From contig NZ_JAIUKZ010000018.1 of the NCBI RefSeq assembly GCF_020165985.1, positions 372,001 through 436,000 of the forward strand: DNA of 64,000 bases. The letters are read 5' to 3'. The DNA is from Bacillus sp. RAR_GA_16. Its GTDB lineage: Bacteria > Bacillota > Bacilli > Bacillales > Guptibacillaceae. Shown here one piece after another: positions 28,852-39,198 of this stretch; the first letter of the stretch is position 1, and each line of letters starts with the position of its first letter. Made by a program: the position numbers and the translations under genes. The notes under the pieces were generated by a model. It worked only from the letters and a program-made list of their open reading frames with translations, did not search any database and was not told the origin of the DNA.

Positions 28852-30189
28852 TTATTTTTTTACGAGAATCTTTGCTAAATAAGACGTTGAATAGTTTCCT
28901 TGTTGGAAATTATTCTCTTTAAGTAATTGTGTAAAGAGCGGTCCATTATGCTTAATTCCTGTCAGTGAAAAAGCAGTGAAGAAATCGATACTTCTTTTAA
29001 TTGCTTCTTCACGACTGGCTCCAGACACAATGATTTTCGCAATCATAGGATCATAGAACGGAGAAACCGTTGACCCGCTTTCATAACCTGAATCAATGCG
29101 AACGCCTTCTATTTCAGGGAATTGAAGCGCTTCAATCTTGCCAGGTGAAGGCATAAAAGAAGTTGGGTCTTCCGCATATAGTCTATGTTCAATGCTATGA
29201 CCTGAAGGCTTAATGTCTTCCTGTTTAAGTGGAAGCGCCTCGCCTTTTGCAACGTTGATTTGCCACTCGACTAAATCAACACCAATGGTCTCTTCTGTAA
29301 TAGGGTGCTCCACTTGCAATCTTGTGTTCATTTCTAGAAAATAAAAATTCTCCTCTTGGTCCATAACAAATTCGACCGTTCCAGCATTCGTATAGTTAAC
29401 GTGCTTAGCAGCAAGTAAAGCAGCTTCACCTATTTGATGACGTGTTTTTTCTGATAAAAATGGTGACGGTGTTTCTTCTAAAACCTTCTGGTTCCGCCTT
29501 TGAATTGAACAATCACGCTCATAGAGGTGGACGACGTTTCCATGGCTATCTCCTACAATTTGAACCTCGATGTGCCGGGCATCGTCAATGAATTTTTCAA
29601 CGAACATTGCGCCATTGCCAAAATAGGCCTTCGCACGATTTTGACTAGAAACGAACGCTTTCTCTAGCTCTTGATCATTTTCACAACGTTGCATACCAAT
29701 TCCACCACCACCTGCTGCAGCCTTTAACATAATGGGGTAAGTGATTTCATTCGCATAGGCAATGGCTTCTGTTACGTCAACAATTTCGCCGCTACCTGGT
29801 ACAACCGGGACTCCAGCTTCCTGCATCGTTTTTCTCGCTGTAATCTTATCACCCATGGCCTCTACAACTTCTGCTGAAGGTCCAATAAACGTGATTCCTT
29901 GTTCTCTAATCTTCCTCACAAAGGAAGCATTTTCAGATAAGAAACCGTAACCAGGATGAATCGCATCAACATTCTCTTCCTTTGCCACGCGAAGAATTTC
30001 TTCCTGATTCAAGTAAGATTTTGCTGCAGGCGGATCCCCAATCTCATATGCGGCTGTTGCTTGCCTTACATATGGTAGATCCTTATCTGCACTCGAATAA
30101 ACAGCAACGGTTTCAAGATCAAGTTTGTTGCATGTCCTTATAATCCGTTCCGCAATTTCGCCACGATTCGCTATTAGGATTTTTTTCAA
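28852..30189 (-). CDS. Acyl-CoA carboxylase, biotin carboxylase subunit
   Basis: 445-residue ATP-grasp biotin carboxylase. MKKILIANRGEIAERIIRTC start, HPGYGFLSENASF (about 78-90), glycine-rich loop KAAAGGGGIGMQRC (about 158-171), ERDCSIQRRNQKVLEETPSP and EMNTRLQVEHPITEETIGVD. It carboxylates biotin on the adjacent carrier using ATP and bicarbonate. The start codon is TTG with GAGGGG 7 nt upstream. First gene of the operon; upstream is a possible promoter (TTGAAA then TATGAT with 19-bp spacing) that is not convincing. Similar to B. subtilis YngH/AccC2. Confidence 0.92.
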   Translation of the reverse strand: MKKILIANRGEIAERIIRTCNKLDLETVAVYSSADKDLPYVRQATAAYEIGDPPAAKSYLNQEEILRVAKEENVDAIHPGYGFLSENASFVRKIREQGITFIGPSAEVVEAMGDKITARKTMQEAGVPVVPGSGEIVDVTEAIAYANEITYPIMLKAAAGGGGIGMQRCENDQELEKAFVSSQNRAKAYFGNGAMFVEKFIDDARHIEVQIVGDSHGNVVHLYERDCSIQRRNQKVLEETPSPFLSEKTRHQIGEAALLAAKHVNYTNAGTVEFVMDQEENFYFLEMNTRLQVEHPITEETIGVDLVEWQINVAKGEALPLKQEDIKPSGHSIEHRLYAEDPTSFMPSPGKIEALQFPEIEGVRIDSGYESGSTVSPFYDPMIAKIIVSGASREEAIKRSIDFFTAFSLTGIKHNGPLFTQLLKENNFQQGNYSTSYLAKILVKK

Positions 30190-30417
30190 AGTATCGCCCC
30201 TCTCAACACACTAATGAACTAACAGGTTTGAAAACCCTTACATTTATCATATCATTAAATAGCCTCTTAGTTTCAATAAATATTCAAATTATTCCTTTTA
30301 TACTTTGTTTTTTGAAATGAAGAAAAGTTTTGTGTTTTCGGTTATAATAAAAGAGGTAGAAGTTTTTTTACTTCTAATCATCTTAGAGTATAAGAAGCAT
30401 GCTTGGAGGGGGCCGCT

Positions 30418-30891
30418 ATGGTAGATCTAACAGTTCGTCCACTTGTTATTAATTACAAAACTCTAGAGGAGTTTAGGAAGTTTAAAGAGTTTGGGATTCA
30501 AGAACTTTCAATGATGGAGGATCTTCAAGACAACATTATTGAGAATGATAGCGAATCGCCATTCTATGGTATTTACTATGGAGATAAGCTAGTTGCTAGA
30601 ATGAGCTTGTATCGCATTGATGGCAAATACGATCGCTATTTTGATCCACCACAGGATTATCTTGAACTATGGAAACTTGAAGTACTTCCGCAATACCATA
30701 ATCGTGATTATGGTTCCACACTAGTGAATTTTGCAAAGACTTTCAATTTGCCAGTAAAAACGAATGCAAGACAAGGATCTGGTGAATTCTGGGAGAAGAT
30801 GGGCTTCGAAGCAGTTACCTATCAACCCGAACGAGATCGCGGAGAAAATCCTTATGTATGGTATCCAGAAGGGGTAACTGAACAGGAGTAA
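30418..30891 (+). CDS. ylbP: GNAT-family N-acetyltransferase YlbP
   Basis: 157 residues from ATG 30418 (GGAGGGGG 8 nt upstream). Sequence such as FYGIYYGDKLVARMSLYRID, YLELWKLEVLPQYHNRDYGS and FWEKMGFEAVTYQP follows the acetyl-CoA binding fold with a degenerate Q/RxxGxG/A loop (YHNRDYGSTLV, about 100-110). It matches YlbP of Bacillus by position and length. The substrate is unknown. It stands alone on the plus strand between the carboxylase operon and gerR, with a terminator shared with gerR. A TATAAT at 30343-30348 may be its -10. Confidence 0.85.
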   Translation: MVDLTVRPLVINYKTLEEFRKFKEFGIQELSMMEDLQDNIIENDSESPFYGIYYGDKLVARMSLYRIDGKYDRYFDPPQDYLELWKLEVLPQYHNRDYGSTLVNFAKTFNLPVKTNARQGSGEFWEKMGFEAVTYQPERDRGENPYVWYPEGVTEQE

Positions 30892-30897
30892 CGAAGA

Positions 30898-30924
30898 AAT
30901 AGGAGCTTTAAGGGCTCCTATTTC
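30898..30924. terminator. Bidirectional terminator between ylbP and gerR
   Basis: Stem AATAGGAGC / GCTCCTATT followed by TTCTTTATTTT on the plus strand; it overlaps the end of the convergent gerR gene. Confidence 0.75.
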
Positions 30925-31478
30925 TTTATTTTCTCTAAATTACCGTTCGCATCCATTTGAAAACGCAAACTTCCCGCATCTTCTTCTTGGAAGATTACCA
31001 TTTTCCTTGCTTTTTCCATAATCTCTAATAGGGATTGATAATCTTCCTGTACAGTGAGATACTCTTTTTCTAGCTGATGAAGATTTTGTTTTAGCATAAG
31101 GTTTTCAGCAAGCGCTTCTTGTAGCGATGCTTCATTTTTATTTGATTCAGTGAGATAACTTTTCGAAGTGATTAACAAGCTAATGGCTTCATCAATTAAA
31201 TCAATACTGCGATCATCTTCAACTGAACCTGGTTTTTTTACTTGCTGTTTCTTTTGTTCTTTCCTCTGCTTCTTTGCTAACGCGATCGCCGCTTCATACT
31301 GTTTTCGAATAAGCGAATTCCATCGAAAGCCACATGCAGCTGGTGTTCGTGACAGCGTCTTTCCGACTTCTTCAAATGCCGCGAGTTGTGTACTGGATTC
31401 TCTAATGTGACGTAACACAACCTCCGCTAACAATACATCTTCATCTTTCGACCAAGCATCCTGGCGAATCGGTACCAC
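30918..31478 (-). CDS. gerR: RsfA-family sporulation regulator GerR (YlbO)
   Basis: 186 residues. The N-terminal Myb/SANT-like domain, RQDAWSKDEDVLLAEVVLRH (residues 5-24) to RTPAACGFRWNSLIRKQYE (about 48-66), is followed by a basic stretch (KKQRKEQKKQQ) and a C-terminal coiled coil (LMLKQNLHQLEKEYLTVQED). Two RsfA-family proteins exist in B. subtilis: RsfA and YlbO/GerR, a mother-cell regulator of sigma-E genes. Its position next to ylbP and near rpmF supports GerR. GTG start with a G-rich RBS; an upstream stop codon prevents an earlier start. Confidence 0.88.
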   Translation of the reverse strand: MVPIRQDAWSKDEDVLLAEVVLRHIRESSTQLAAFEEVGKTLSRTPAACGFRWNSLIRKQYEAAIALAKKQRKEQKKQQVKKPGSVEDDRSIDLIDEAISLLITSKSYLTESNKNEASLQEALAENLMLKQNLHQLEKEYLTVQEDYQSLLEIMEKARKMVIFQEEDAGSLRFQMDANGNLEKIKK

Positions 31479-31652
31479 TCACAATCCCCCCCAATAACTG
31501 TTTTACAGTCATCATATGCATTTACTAGATATAGTAGACTCTTCTATTTAAGAAAGAATCTATACTTTATATCCTAGTAAGCGGGAAACCCACCTTCACC
31601 TATCCAAATCTGTTGAATGAAGGAATTAATCATTTCTATTCATTGAACAAAC

Positions 31653-32418
31653 TTACGAATTCCTGGTTAAAAAAGCCTTTACTGCCAAATGATGCTCCTC
31701 TGTAGCCCATAAGCGAGCACAGCTTCTAATTTCTTCTTCAACTCGTTGTCGTATTCGAAGTGGATCAAGACTATTTAGCCAGTATTTTTTATAAGTAGAA
31801 AGAATTGATGGAGAGCGTTTTAAAAGGTCTTGTATGTAACGGTATGCATCCTCTTCCCATCGTGAATCATTCGTAACATATGTAAGACATCCGTTGATAA
31901 GTGCTTCTTCACTAGAATAGCGATTCGCACTCATTAACATTTTTAAAGCTTCAGCTTGATTCATTCTCGTTAAAGCATAAGTAGAATCCGCCCCATCCAG
32001 TTGTTAATCCGATTGACCCCTGTATAAACCCTACTTGCATATTTTTTCTAGCAATCCGATAATCACAGGCCATCGCAAGCTCAAGTCCACCGCCAACTGC
32101 ATGGCCGTTCAAAAGCGCTACAGTCGGTTTTTTGCAAAAAAACAAGCGATCAAGGACATTTCCCATTTTACGTAGCATTGGATAAGCCTGATCTTCTGTT
32201 CGAAGTTCTTGAAATGCCCTCACATCTCCGCCACTACAAAATACTCTATCCCCGCTACCAGTAAGGACTATGTAGCTGACCCCGTTATCTCCTTCAGCTT
32301 TTTCGATTGCTTGTGATAACTGATCCATTACCTCATAATTAATCGCATTCCTTTGTTCTGGCCGATGAATCGTGATGATGGCAGCCCGATTCCTTTGCGT
32401 AACAGTGACACTCGTCAT
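31653..32418 (-). pseudogene. Enoyl-CoA hydratase/isomerase family protein, interrupted by a single-base frameshift
   Basis: From ATG 32418 (GAGGTG upstream) the first frame carries the crotonase fold: HRPEQRNAINYEVMDQL (about 18-34), oxyanion stretch RVFCSGGDVRAF (about 58-69) and GHAVGGGLELAMACDYRIA (about 104-122). It reads GSIGLTTGWGG and then stops after 155 codons. The other frame goes on with YALTRMNQAEALKMLMSANR and a normal C-terminal domain to 31653. Removing one base near 31985-31986 restores about 254 residues, the usual size. Either a pseudogene or a sequencing error. The gene is not at this place in B. subtilis. The substrate cannot be told. Confidence 0.75.
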
Positions 32419-32457
32419 GACACTTCACCTCTTTTTGAAAAGTCAAATAATTTAGCA

Positions 32458-32490
32458 CATAAAAAAACAGAGAGATTCCTCTCTCTGTTT
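32458..32490 (-). terminator. Terminator of rpmF
   Basis: Stem AAACAGAGAGA / TCTCTCTGTTT with T run on the minus strand, eight bases after the rpmF stop. Confidence 0.85.
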
Positions 32491-32497
32491 CGCAAGA

Positions 32498-32671
32498 TTA
32501 CTTGCTCACTACGTTTTCACCTTTGTAATTTCCACACTCTTTACAAACACGGTGAGAAAGTTTGTATTCGCCGCAATTAGGGCACTTTACCATTCCTGGT
32601 ACTTCTAATTTATAATGAGTACGACGCTTGTTTTTACGCGTTTTAGAAGTTCTTCTAGCTGGTACTGCCAT
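32498..32671 (-). CDS. rpmF: 50S ribosomal protein L32 (zinc-binding form)
   Basis: 57 residues starting [20 protein letters not shown]. Two CxxC pairs, CPNC and CKEC, mark the zinc-binding form of L32. RBS AAGGAGG 7 nt before ATG 32671. It is paired with the upstream YceD-like gene as in many bacteria. The basic N-terminus binds 23S rRNA. Confidence 0.97.
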   Translation of the reverse strand: MAVPARRTSKTRKNKRRTHYKLEVPGMVKCPNCGEYKLSHRVCKECGNYKGENVVSK

Positions 32672-32717
32672 TGTTTCCACCTCCTTAAAAAGTTAACAGT
32701 CTTACGGAAATATTGAT

Positions 32718-33254
32718 CTAGTTATCTTCATTTTCCTTATTGAAAAAATCAGCTAAACCGGCCATACGAGGATCAACCTTTTCTTTCGGCTGCTCTTTCG
32801 TAATCACTTCCCAACCATTACCCGATTTTTTTGGCATTTCTTCCGATTCAGAGCTATATTTCACTACGCGAATCGGAATCTCCAAAAGTATATTTTCCTT
32901 AATATACGGAACTAAGTCAACCGTATTTCCCGAAACTTGATGAATTTCTTCATCTTCCACCTCAAAATCAACGCCACTTGTGTTTGCTTCAAGCACAAAT
33001 GTCTCCATTGGGCGTAGCACAAACGGAAAATCAACATCTTCAAGTGTATTGGCACATGGTAGAACCATTTTGCCTTTCACTGTAAGATGAAAGGTAACCT
33101 TATTACCATGAAACGATGTTTCACCGGTAACATGAACTGGTGTAATCTCACGGATATCTGGATTACGTTCCTTCAGTTCCTCTACATTCACTTCTTCGTC
33201 AATTGTAAGGCCTTTTAATTTATAGGACTTCAATTGTTCAATTGACCATTTCAT
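32718..33254 (-). CDS. ylbN: YceD family protein (DUF177) YlbN
   Basis: 178 residues. Conserved core with VTFHLTVKGKMVLPCANTLE (about 74-93), which includes the family cysteine, and the acidic C-terminal part with DPRMAGLADFFNKENED. DUF177/YceD proteins are linked to 23S rRNA and ribosome assembly and are nearly always co-transcribed with rpmF, as here (46-bp gap). A textbook sigma-A promoter lies directly upstream. Confidence 0.92.
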   Translation of the reverse strand: MKWSIEQLKSYKLKGLTIDEEVNVEELKERNPDIREITPVHVTGETSFHGNKVTFHLTVKGKMVLPCANTLEDVDFPFVLRPMETFVLEANTSGVDFEVEDEEIHQVSGNTVDLVPYIKENILLEIPIRVVKYSSESEEMPKKSGNGWEVITKEQPKEKVDPRMAGLADFFNKENEDN

Positions 33255-33282
33255 CTGTATATCACCTCAAGGCAACAAAAGT

Positions 33283-33311
33283 ATTATAGCTACAAATTAA
33301 GCAAATGTCAA
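33283..33311 (-). promoter_or_regulatory. Consensus sigma-A promoter of ylbN-rpmF
   Basis: Minus strand TTGACA (33311-33306), 17 bp, TATAAT (33288-33283): both hexamers are perfect, as expected for a highly expressed ribosomal protein operon. Confidence 0.85.
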
Positions 33312-33348
33312 TATTTTTTCTTTACACCAGTTGTTTCATTAGTAATCT

Positions 33349-33357
33349 TGGTATAAT
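33349..33357 (+). promoter_or_regulatory. Extended -10 promoter of tmcAL
   Basis: Plus strand TGGTATAAT; TTGTTT at 33331-33336 is a possible -35 with only 15 bp spacing. It lies about 80 bp before the gene and diverges from the ylbN promoter. Confidence 0.5.
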
Positions 33358-33439
33358 GTTTATCATACCAGAGAAAAAACCTTGAATTCAACTAATAAAA
33401 ATGGACGTCCAATCAGATTGGATCGAAAGGAGTTGCTGT

Positions 33440-34651
33440 ATGAAATCTGCTGGCTTAGTTGTGGAATACAACCCCTTTCACAATGGTCACCTCTACCACC
33501 TACAAGAATCGAAGCATGCCACTGATGCAGAAGTTATGATTGCGGTTATGAGCGGTTCTTTCCTTCAACGTGGCGAACCCGCTCTCGTCGATAAATGGAC
33601 TCGAACAGAAATGGCGATTAACAATGGTGTGGACCTTGTGATCGAACTGCCTTACGTTTATGCTACCCAAAAGGCGGAAATTTTTGCAAAAGGGGCCCTC
33701 TCTCTCTTAACTTCACTTGGCGTAGATACCGTTTGTTTTGGAAGTGAATCAGGTGAAATCGAAGAATTTAAGAAAACAACATCTTTTATTCATCGTAACC
33801 AAAAAAAATATGACGAACGAATTAAGTTTTATATGGGGCAAGGGTATAGCTATCCGAAAGCGTCATCTCTCGCTTTTGAAACACTAGAGGGACATGAAAA
33901 CGTCCTCGATCTTTCTCAACCTAATAACATTCTTGGGTATCACTATGTTAAAGCCATTCAAGATCTTCATTCTCACATAAAACCATTTACCATTTTACGA
34001 ACTAAAGCCGGCTACCATGATAAAGAATTTGTTGATACGAAAATTGCAAGCGCGACGAGTATTCGAGCGGAACTGTTCAAAGGAAGTTCACTTGATCAAT
34101 TAAACAATTATATTCCGAAACCAACTCACGAAGCGTTACATCAGTACCAACGTACATATACCGAGTTTCACGGCTGGCATAAGCTTTATCATTTGCTCAG
34201 GTATAAACTCCTCACGACAAATAGGGAAGATCTGACTTCAATTTATGAAGCGGAAGAAGGACTTGAAAACCGACTCATCGCAATGGCGAAAAAAGCGTCA
34301 AACTTTCAATCATTTATGGAGCTCGTCAAAACAAAGCGCTATACGTGGACGAGAATTCAACGCTTTGCCCTTCATATCCTTACACAAACAACCAAGGAGG
34401 AAATGAAACCCTCACTTGAAGGAGATGCCCCATACATTCGTATTCTTGGCATGACGAAAACAGGTCGCACGTTTCTTAACCAAAAAAAAAGCGCCCTCTC
34501 TGTTCCCCTCGTCTCCAATATTAATCAGTATGAGCATCCATTTCTAACGATAGAAAGACGTGCTAGCCTCGTGTATGCGCTTGGCTATCAGGGGCAACAT
34601 CAAGAAAGTTTTCTACAAAAAGAGTACAAATCTGTTCCATTAATAAAGTGA
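33440..34651 (+). CDS. tmcAL: tRNA(Met) cytidine acetate ligase TmcAL (YlbM)
   Basis: 403 residues from ATG 33440 (AAAGGAG 7 nt upstream). The nucleotidyltransferase-like start GLVVEYNPFHNGHLYHLQES has the HxGH motif (HNGH). Further family stretches are VMSGSFLQRGEPALVDKWTR, DLVIELPYVYATQKAE and PNNILGYHYVKAI. The enzyme makes N4-acetylcytidine at the elongator tRNA(Met) anticodon wobble base in Bacilli, using acetate and ATP. On the plus strand, convergent with the protease gene and sharing a terminator. Confidence 0.93.
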   Translation: MKSAGLVVEYNPFHNGHLYHLQESKHATDAEVMIAVMSGSFLQRGEPALVDKWTRTEMAINNGVDLVIELPYVYATQKAEIFAKGALSLLTSLGVDTVCFGSESGEIEEFKKTTSFIHRNQKKYDERIKFYMGQGYSYPKASSLAFETLEGHENVLDLSQPNNILGYHYVKAIQDLHSHIKPFTILRTKAGYHDKEFVDTKIASATSIRAELFKGSSLDQLNNYIPKPTHEALHQYQRTYTEFHGWHKLYHLLRYKLLTTNREDLTSIYEAEEGLENRLIAMAKKASNFQSFMELVKTKRYTWTRIQRFALHILTQTTKEEMKPSLEGDAPYIRILGMTKTGRTFLNQKKSALSVPLVSNINQYEHPFLTIERRASLVYALGYQGQHQESFLQKEYKSVPLIK

Positions 34652-34685
34652 AATCAGCCTGGCGATAACCGCCAGGCTGATTTCG
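34651..34685. terminator. Bidirectional terminator between tmcAL and the PDZ protease
   Basis: Long stem AAATCAGCCTGGCG / CGCCAGGCTGATTT around a short loop; T-rich on the plus side and A-rich on the left, so it can serve both converging genes. Confidence 0.85.
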
Positions 34686-34686
34686 T

Positions 34687-35715
34687 TTACTTTTGTTTCA
34701 ATTGTTTTAAGTACTCACGTGCGTCATCAAACGTTTCGACTGGCACAACCTTCATGTCAGTCTTAATATCTTTTGCAGCTTCCAACGCATCATCATAATT
34801 AGAATGCGCAACTGGTGCAAAGAAAATTTCTGCTCCAGATCCATCAGCCGCTACAATCTTTTGCTTTATGCCACCAATTGGTCCAACTTCACCTTTATCA
34901 TTAATGGTACCCGTTCCAGCGATTTCATATCCTTTTGTCCAATCTTCTTCTGTTAATTGATTATAGATTTCAAGAGTAAACATTAATCCAGCAGATGGCC
35001 CACCAATTTCGTCCGTGTTAATTTTAATGGAGGGATCCGTCTTAATTGTAGTAGCTGTGACAGGACCCGTAATGCCAACTCCTACTTTTCCATCCTCTGT
35101 CTTATAAGCCTCTGGAAACTCTGAAAAACCAAGCTCAACTTCTTTTTCTTTTCCATCTCTTTTAATCGTTATGTTAACCTTATCTTCCTTATCGTAAGCG
35201 CCAAGTTGATTAAGAAGTTGCTCTGTTTCTTCAATCTTTTCTCCATCAACCTTTACAATCAAATCACCTAGTTGTAATTTCCCTTCAGCTGGCATTCCTT
35301 CAATAATGCCCGTAACCAGCACACCGTTTTTCGTAATGGTTATCTCTTTATTAGCTGCCTGATAAGCTACAATCGTGGCACTCGTTTGTGAATTGGCCAT
35401 AACATCCAACTGTCTTTGATGATATTCTTCATCTGATTCTCCCTCACGCTTGATCAAATCTTCATCGATTAACTCATGGTATTCGTTGAATTGTGCCCAA
35501 ATATATTGGATCACATTTGCTTCACCTACTCGAACGGTGGTTAGCATAAAGTCCCCACCATCTTGCGAACCCCCATCGACGTTAATAACTTCATCTAATA
35601 CTCTCGCTTCTCCAGGTGTCGTGACGTAATAGGGTAAGTCAATGAATGTAAAGGCAGCCACTAATACAAGAATGATTGCCCACACATAGGTGAATTTCTT
35701 GGTGCTTCGATTCAT
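34687..35715 (-). CDS. ylbL: SepM-family PDZ and Lon-type serine protease (YlbL)
   Basis: 342 residues. One N-terminal membrane helix (about 8-28), a PDZ domain (about 118-200; VTGIIEGMPAEGKLQLGDLI) and a C-terminal Lon-like S16 domain. The catalytic Ser is in DEIGGPSAGLMF and the Lys in IGGIKQKIVAADGSG. B. subtilis YlbL cleaves the DNA-damage checkpoint protein YneA together with CtpA; SepM of Streptococcus matures a peptide. The start ATG overlaps the ylbK stop as ATGA and has AAGGAG 8 nt upstream. Confidence 0.9.
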   Translation of the reverse strand: MNRSTKKFTYVWAIILVLVAAFTFIDLPYYVTTPGEARVLDEVINVDGGSQDGGDFMLTTVRVGEANVIQYIWAQFNEYHELIDEDLIKREGESDEEYHQRQLDVMANSQTSATIVAYQAANKEITITKNGVLVTGIIEGMPAEGKLQLGDLIVKVDGEKIEETEQLLNQLGAYDKEDKVNITIKRDGKEKEVELGFSEFPEAYKTEDGKVGVGITGPVTATTIKTDPSIKINTDEIGGPSAGLMFTLEIYNQLTEEDWTKGYEIAGTGTINDKGEVGPIGGIKQKIVAADGSGAEIFFAPVAHSNYDDALEAAKDIKTDMKVVPVETFDDAREYLKQLKQK

Positions 35716-36501
35716 TTGTTTTTCTCCTTCCACACCTTCACCACTTGATGAATTTGCTCAAGGTGGCGATAGGCTTCTTCCTCTCCGATTTTAATGATAT
35801 CCAGTACATTTGTAAAAGCTCGTGATTGAAAGGATTCCAAACCTGGTTTTATCATCACATCTGCATTAATCTCGTGTAGACGTACCATTTCGTTTTGCAT
35901 AATATCGATACTTTGCATAATGACGTCGATAATAGAGGTCACATCTGGTTCTTTTTTTACGTTTGAAACGTCAACAGCAATAACTAGATCGGCCCCCATC
36001 TCCCTTGCAACCGAAACAGGGACGCGATCAATTACCCCTCCATCGACTAAAAGTCGATCTCCAATCTTTTCAGGCACCAATATTCCAGGGATGGCAATAC
36101 TTGCCCTCACCGCTTGTGCAACCGATTCCGGTTCGAAAAACAACCTTTTCTCCTTTAATGATATCTGTTGCCACGATGGCAAGCGGTGGATTCATATCCT
36201 CAATCTTTTTGCCATGAGTTAATGTTTCAATCAAACTTCTCACTTTGTTGCCTGCAATAAACCCCATCTTTGGCACAGTAAAGTCTAAATAATACTTCCT
36301 CCGAAAAAGCGATGCCATTTTTTCCATAGTCGCTACGTCATGTCCTGATCCATATATCGCACCGACTAACGACCCCATGCTACTTCCGGCAATGAAATCA
36401 ATGGGGATTTTCTCTTGGAGAAGTACCTTCAACACCCCTAGATGCGCAAACCCCCTTGCTCCTCCAGACCCGAGAGCTAATCCAATCTTCGGACGGTTCA
36501 T
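35712..36501 (-). pseudogene. ylbK: Patatin-like phospholipase/esterase YlbK, interrupted by a single-base frameshift
   Basis: From ATG 36501 (GGGAGG) the frame has the patatin oxyanion loop GLALGSGGARGFAHLG (7-22), the nucleophile elbow IAGSSMGSLVGAIYGSG (G-x-S-x-G near residue 40) and continues to IIKGEKVVFRTG, where it loses homology and stops. In another frame FEPESVAQAVRASIAIPGIL and the catalytic Asp motif LLVDGGVIDRVPV follow to 35712. Removing one base from the five-base run at 36136-36140 joins them into about 262 residues, normal for YlbK/RssA. Pseudogene or sequencing error; both halves keep intact active-site motifs. Confidence 0.8.
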
Positions 36502-36635
36502 TAAGAACGCCTCCCTGTCTATACCTGCTTAATCATATGGTCTAATTGTGCCTCACATACGTATATTTTAATTATCGGACAGGTTAGAGAATCTTTTCAT
36601 TTGCGTTTGATTCGAAAAATAGGAGGGAAGCAACT

Positions 36636-38934
<2,299 letters not shown>

Positions 38935-38994
38935 CTCTCTCACAACCTTATCGTTTCCATATTCCTACTTATCCTACCACAAAAAAGGGGAAAG

Positions 38995-39096
38995 CTAAAA
39001 TCGATGTATAAACCATTTTGGGATGGCGATACTAAACGTAGTAGCATCGTTTAAAACGATGTTGCCAACCGCGGAAGAAGACTTACGTTTCCCCAT
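38995..39096 (-). CDS. Possible 33-residue small protein within the rsmD leader
   Basis: ATG at 39096 is preceded by GGAGG with an 8-nt gap, an excellent RBS, and reads MGKRKSSSAVGNIVLNDATT before ending ...PKWFIHRF at a TAG. The RBS lies in one arm of the stem at 39067-39113 and the ATG in its loop, so translation could be gated by folding. No recognised family. It may be a chance frame inside a structured RNA. Confidence 0.3.
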   Translation of the reverse strand: MGKRKSSSAVGNIVLNDATTFSIAIPKWFIHRF

Positions 39097-39152
39097 AAGT
39101 TCTTCCTCCGGTTTCTCCTCTCCCATTTGCCTTAGCTTCACAGCTTAAGGCA

Positions 39153-39179
39153 CCCGCAGGATTTCCTGCGGGTTTTTTT
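39153..39179 (+). terminator. Plus-strand terminator facing away from rsmD
   Basis: CCCGCAGG, 4-nt loop, CCTGCGGG, then seven T on the plus strand. No plus-strand gene ends nearby; it suggests a plus-strand RNA starting within 38945-39150. I found no strong promoter for it. Confidence 0.55.
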
Positions 39180-39198
39180 ATGCTCAGAAGGTTCTGCT

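Larger units (their letters stand above)
38945..39180 (-). ncRNA. Structured region upstream of rsmD (ylbH-leader position)
   Basis: Five stems lie in a row: ACTA/TAGT (39031-39042), CATCGT/ACGATG (39045-39061), a long imperfect stem from AACCG to CGGTT (39067-39113), TGCCTTAGC/GCTTAAGGCA (39128-39152) and CCCGCAGG/CCTGCGGG (39153-39172). GGC (39025-39027) and GCC (39064-39066) could close the first two. Rfam has a ylbH leader family before rsmD in Bacilli; I infer this is its counterpart from position. On the plus strand the last stem is a good terminator, so transcription from the other side must be considered. A 33-codon frame overlaps it. Confidence 0.5.

Noticed and set aside
30312-30348. 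TTGAAA with TATAAT as a ylbP promoter
   Set aside because: The spacing is 25 bp; only the -10 element is credible.
31984-31987. Programmed frameshift in the enoyl-CoA hydratase gene
   Set aside because: No slippery heptamer, stimulatory hairpin or upstream Shine-Dalgarno-like element; a plain one-base error or mutation is simpler.
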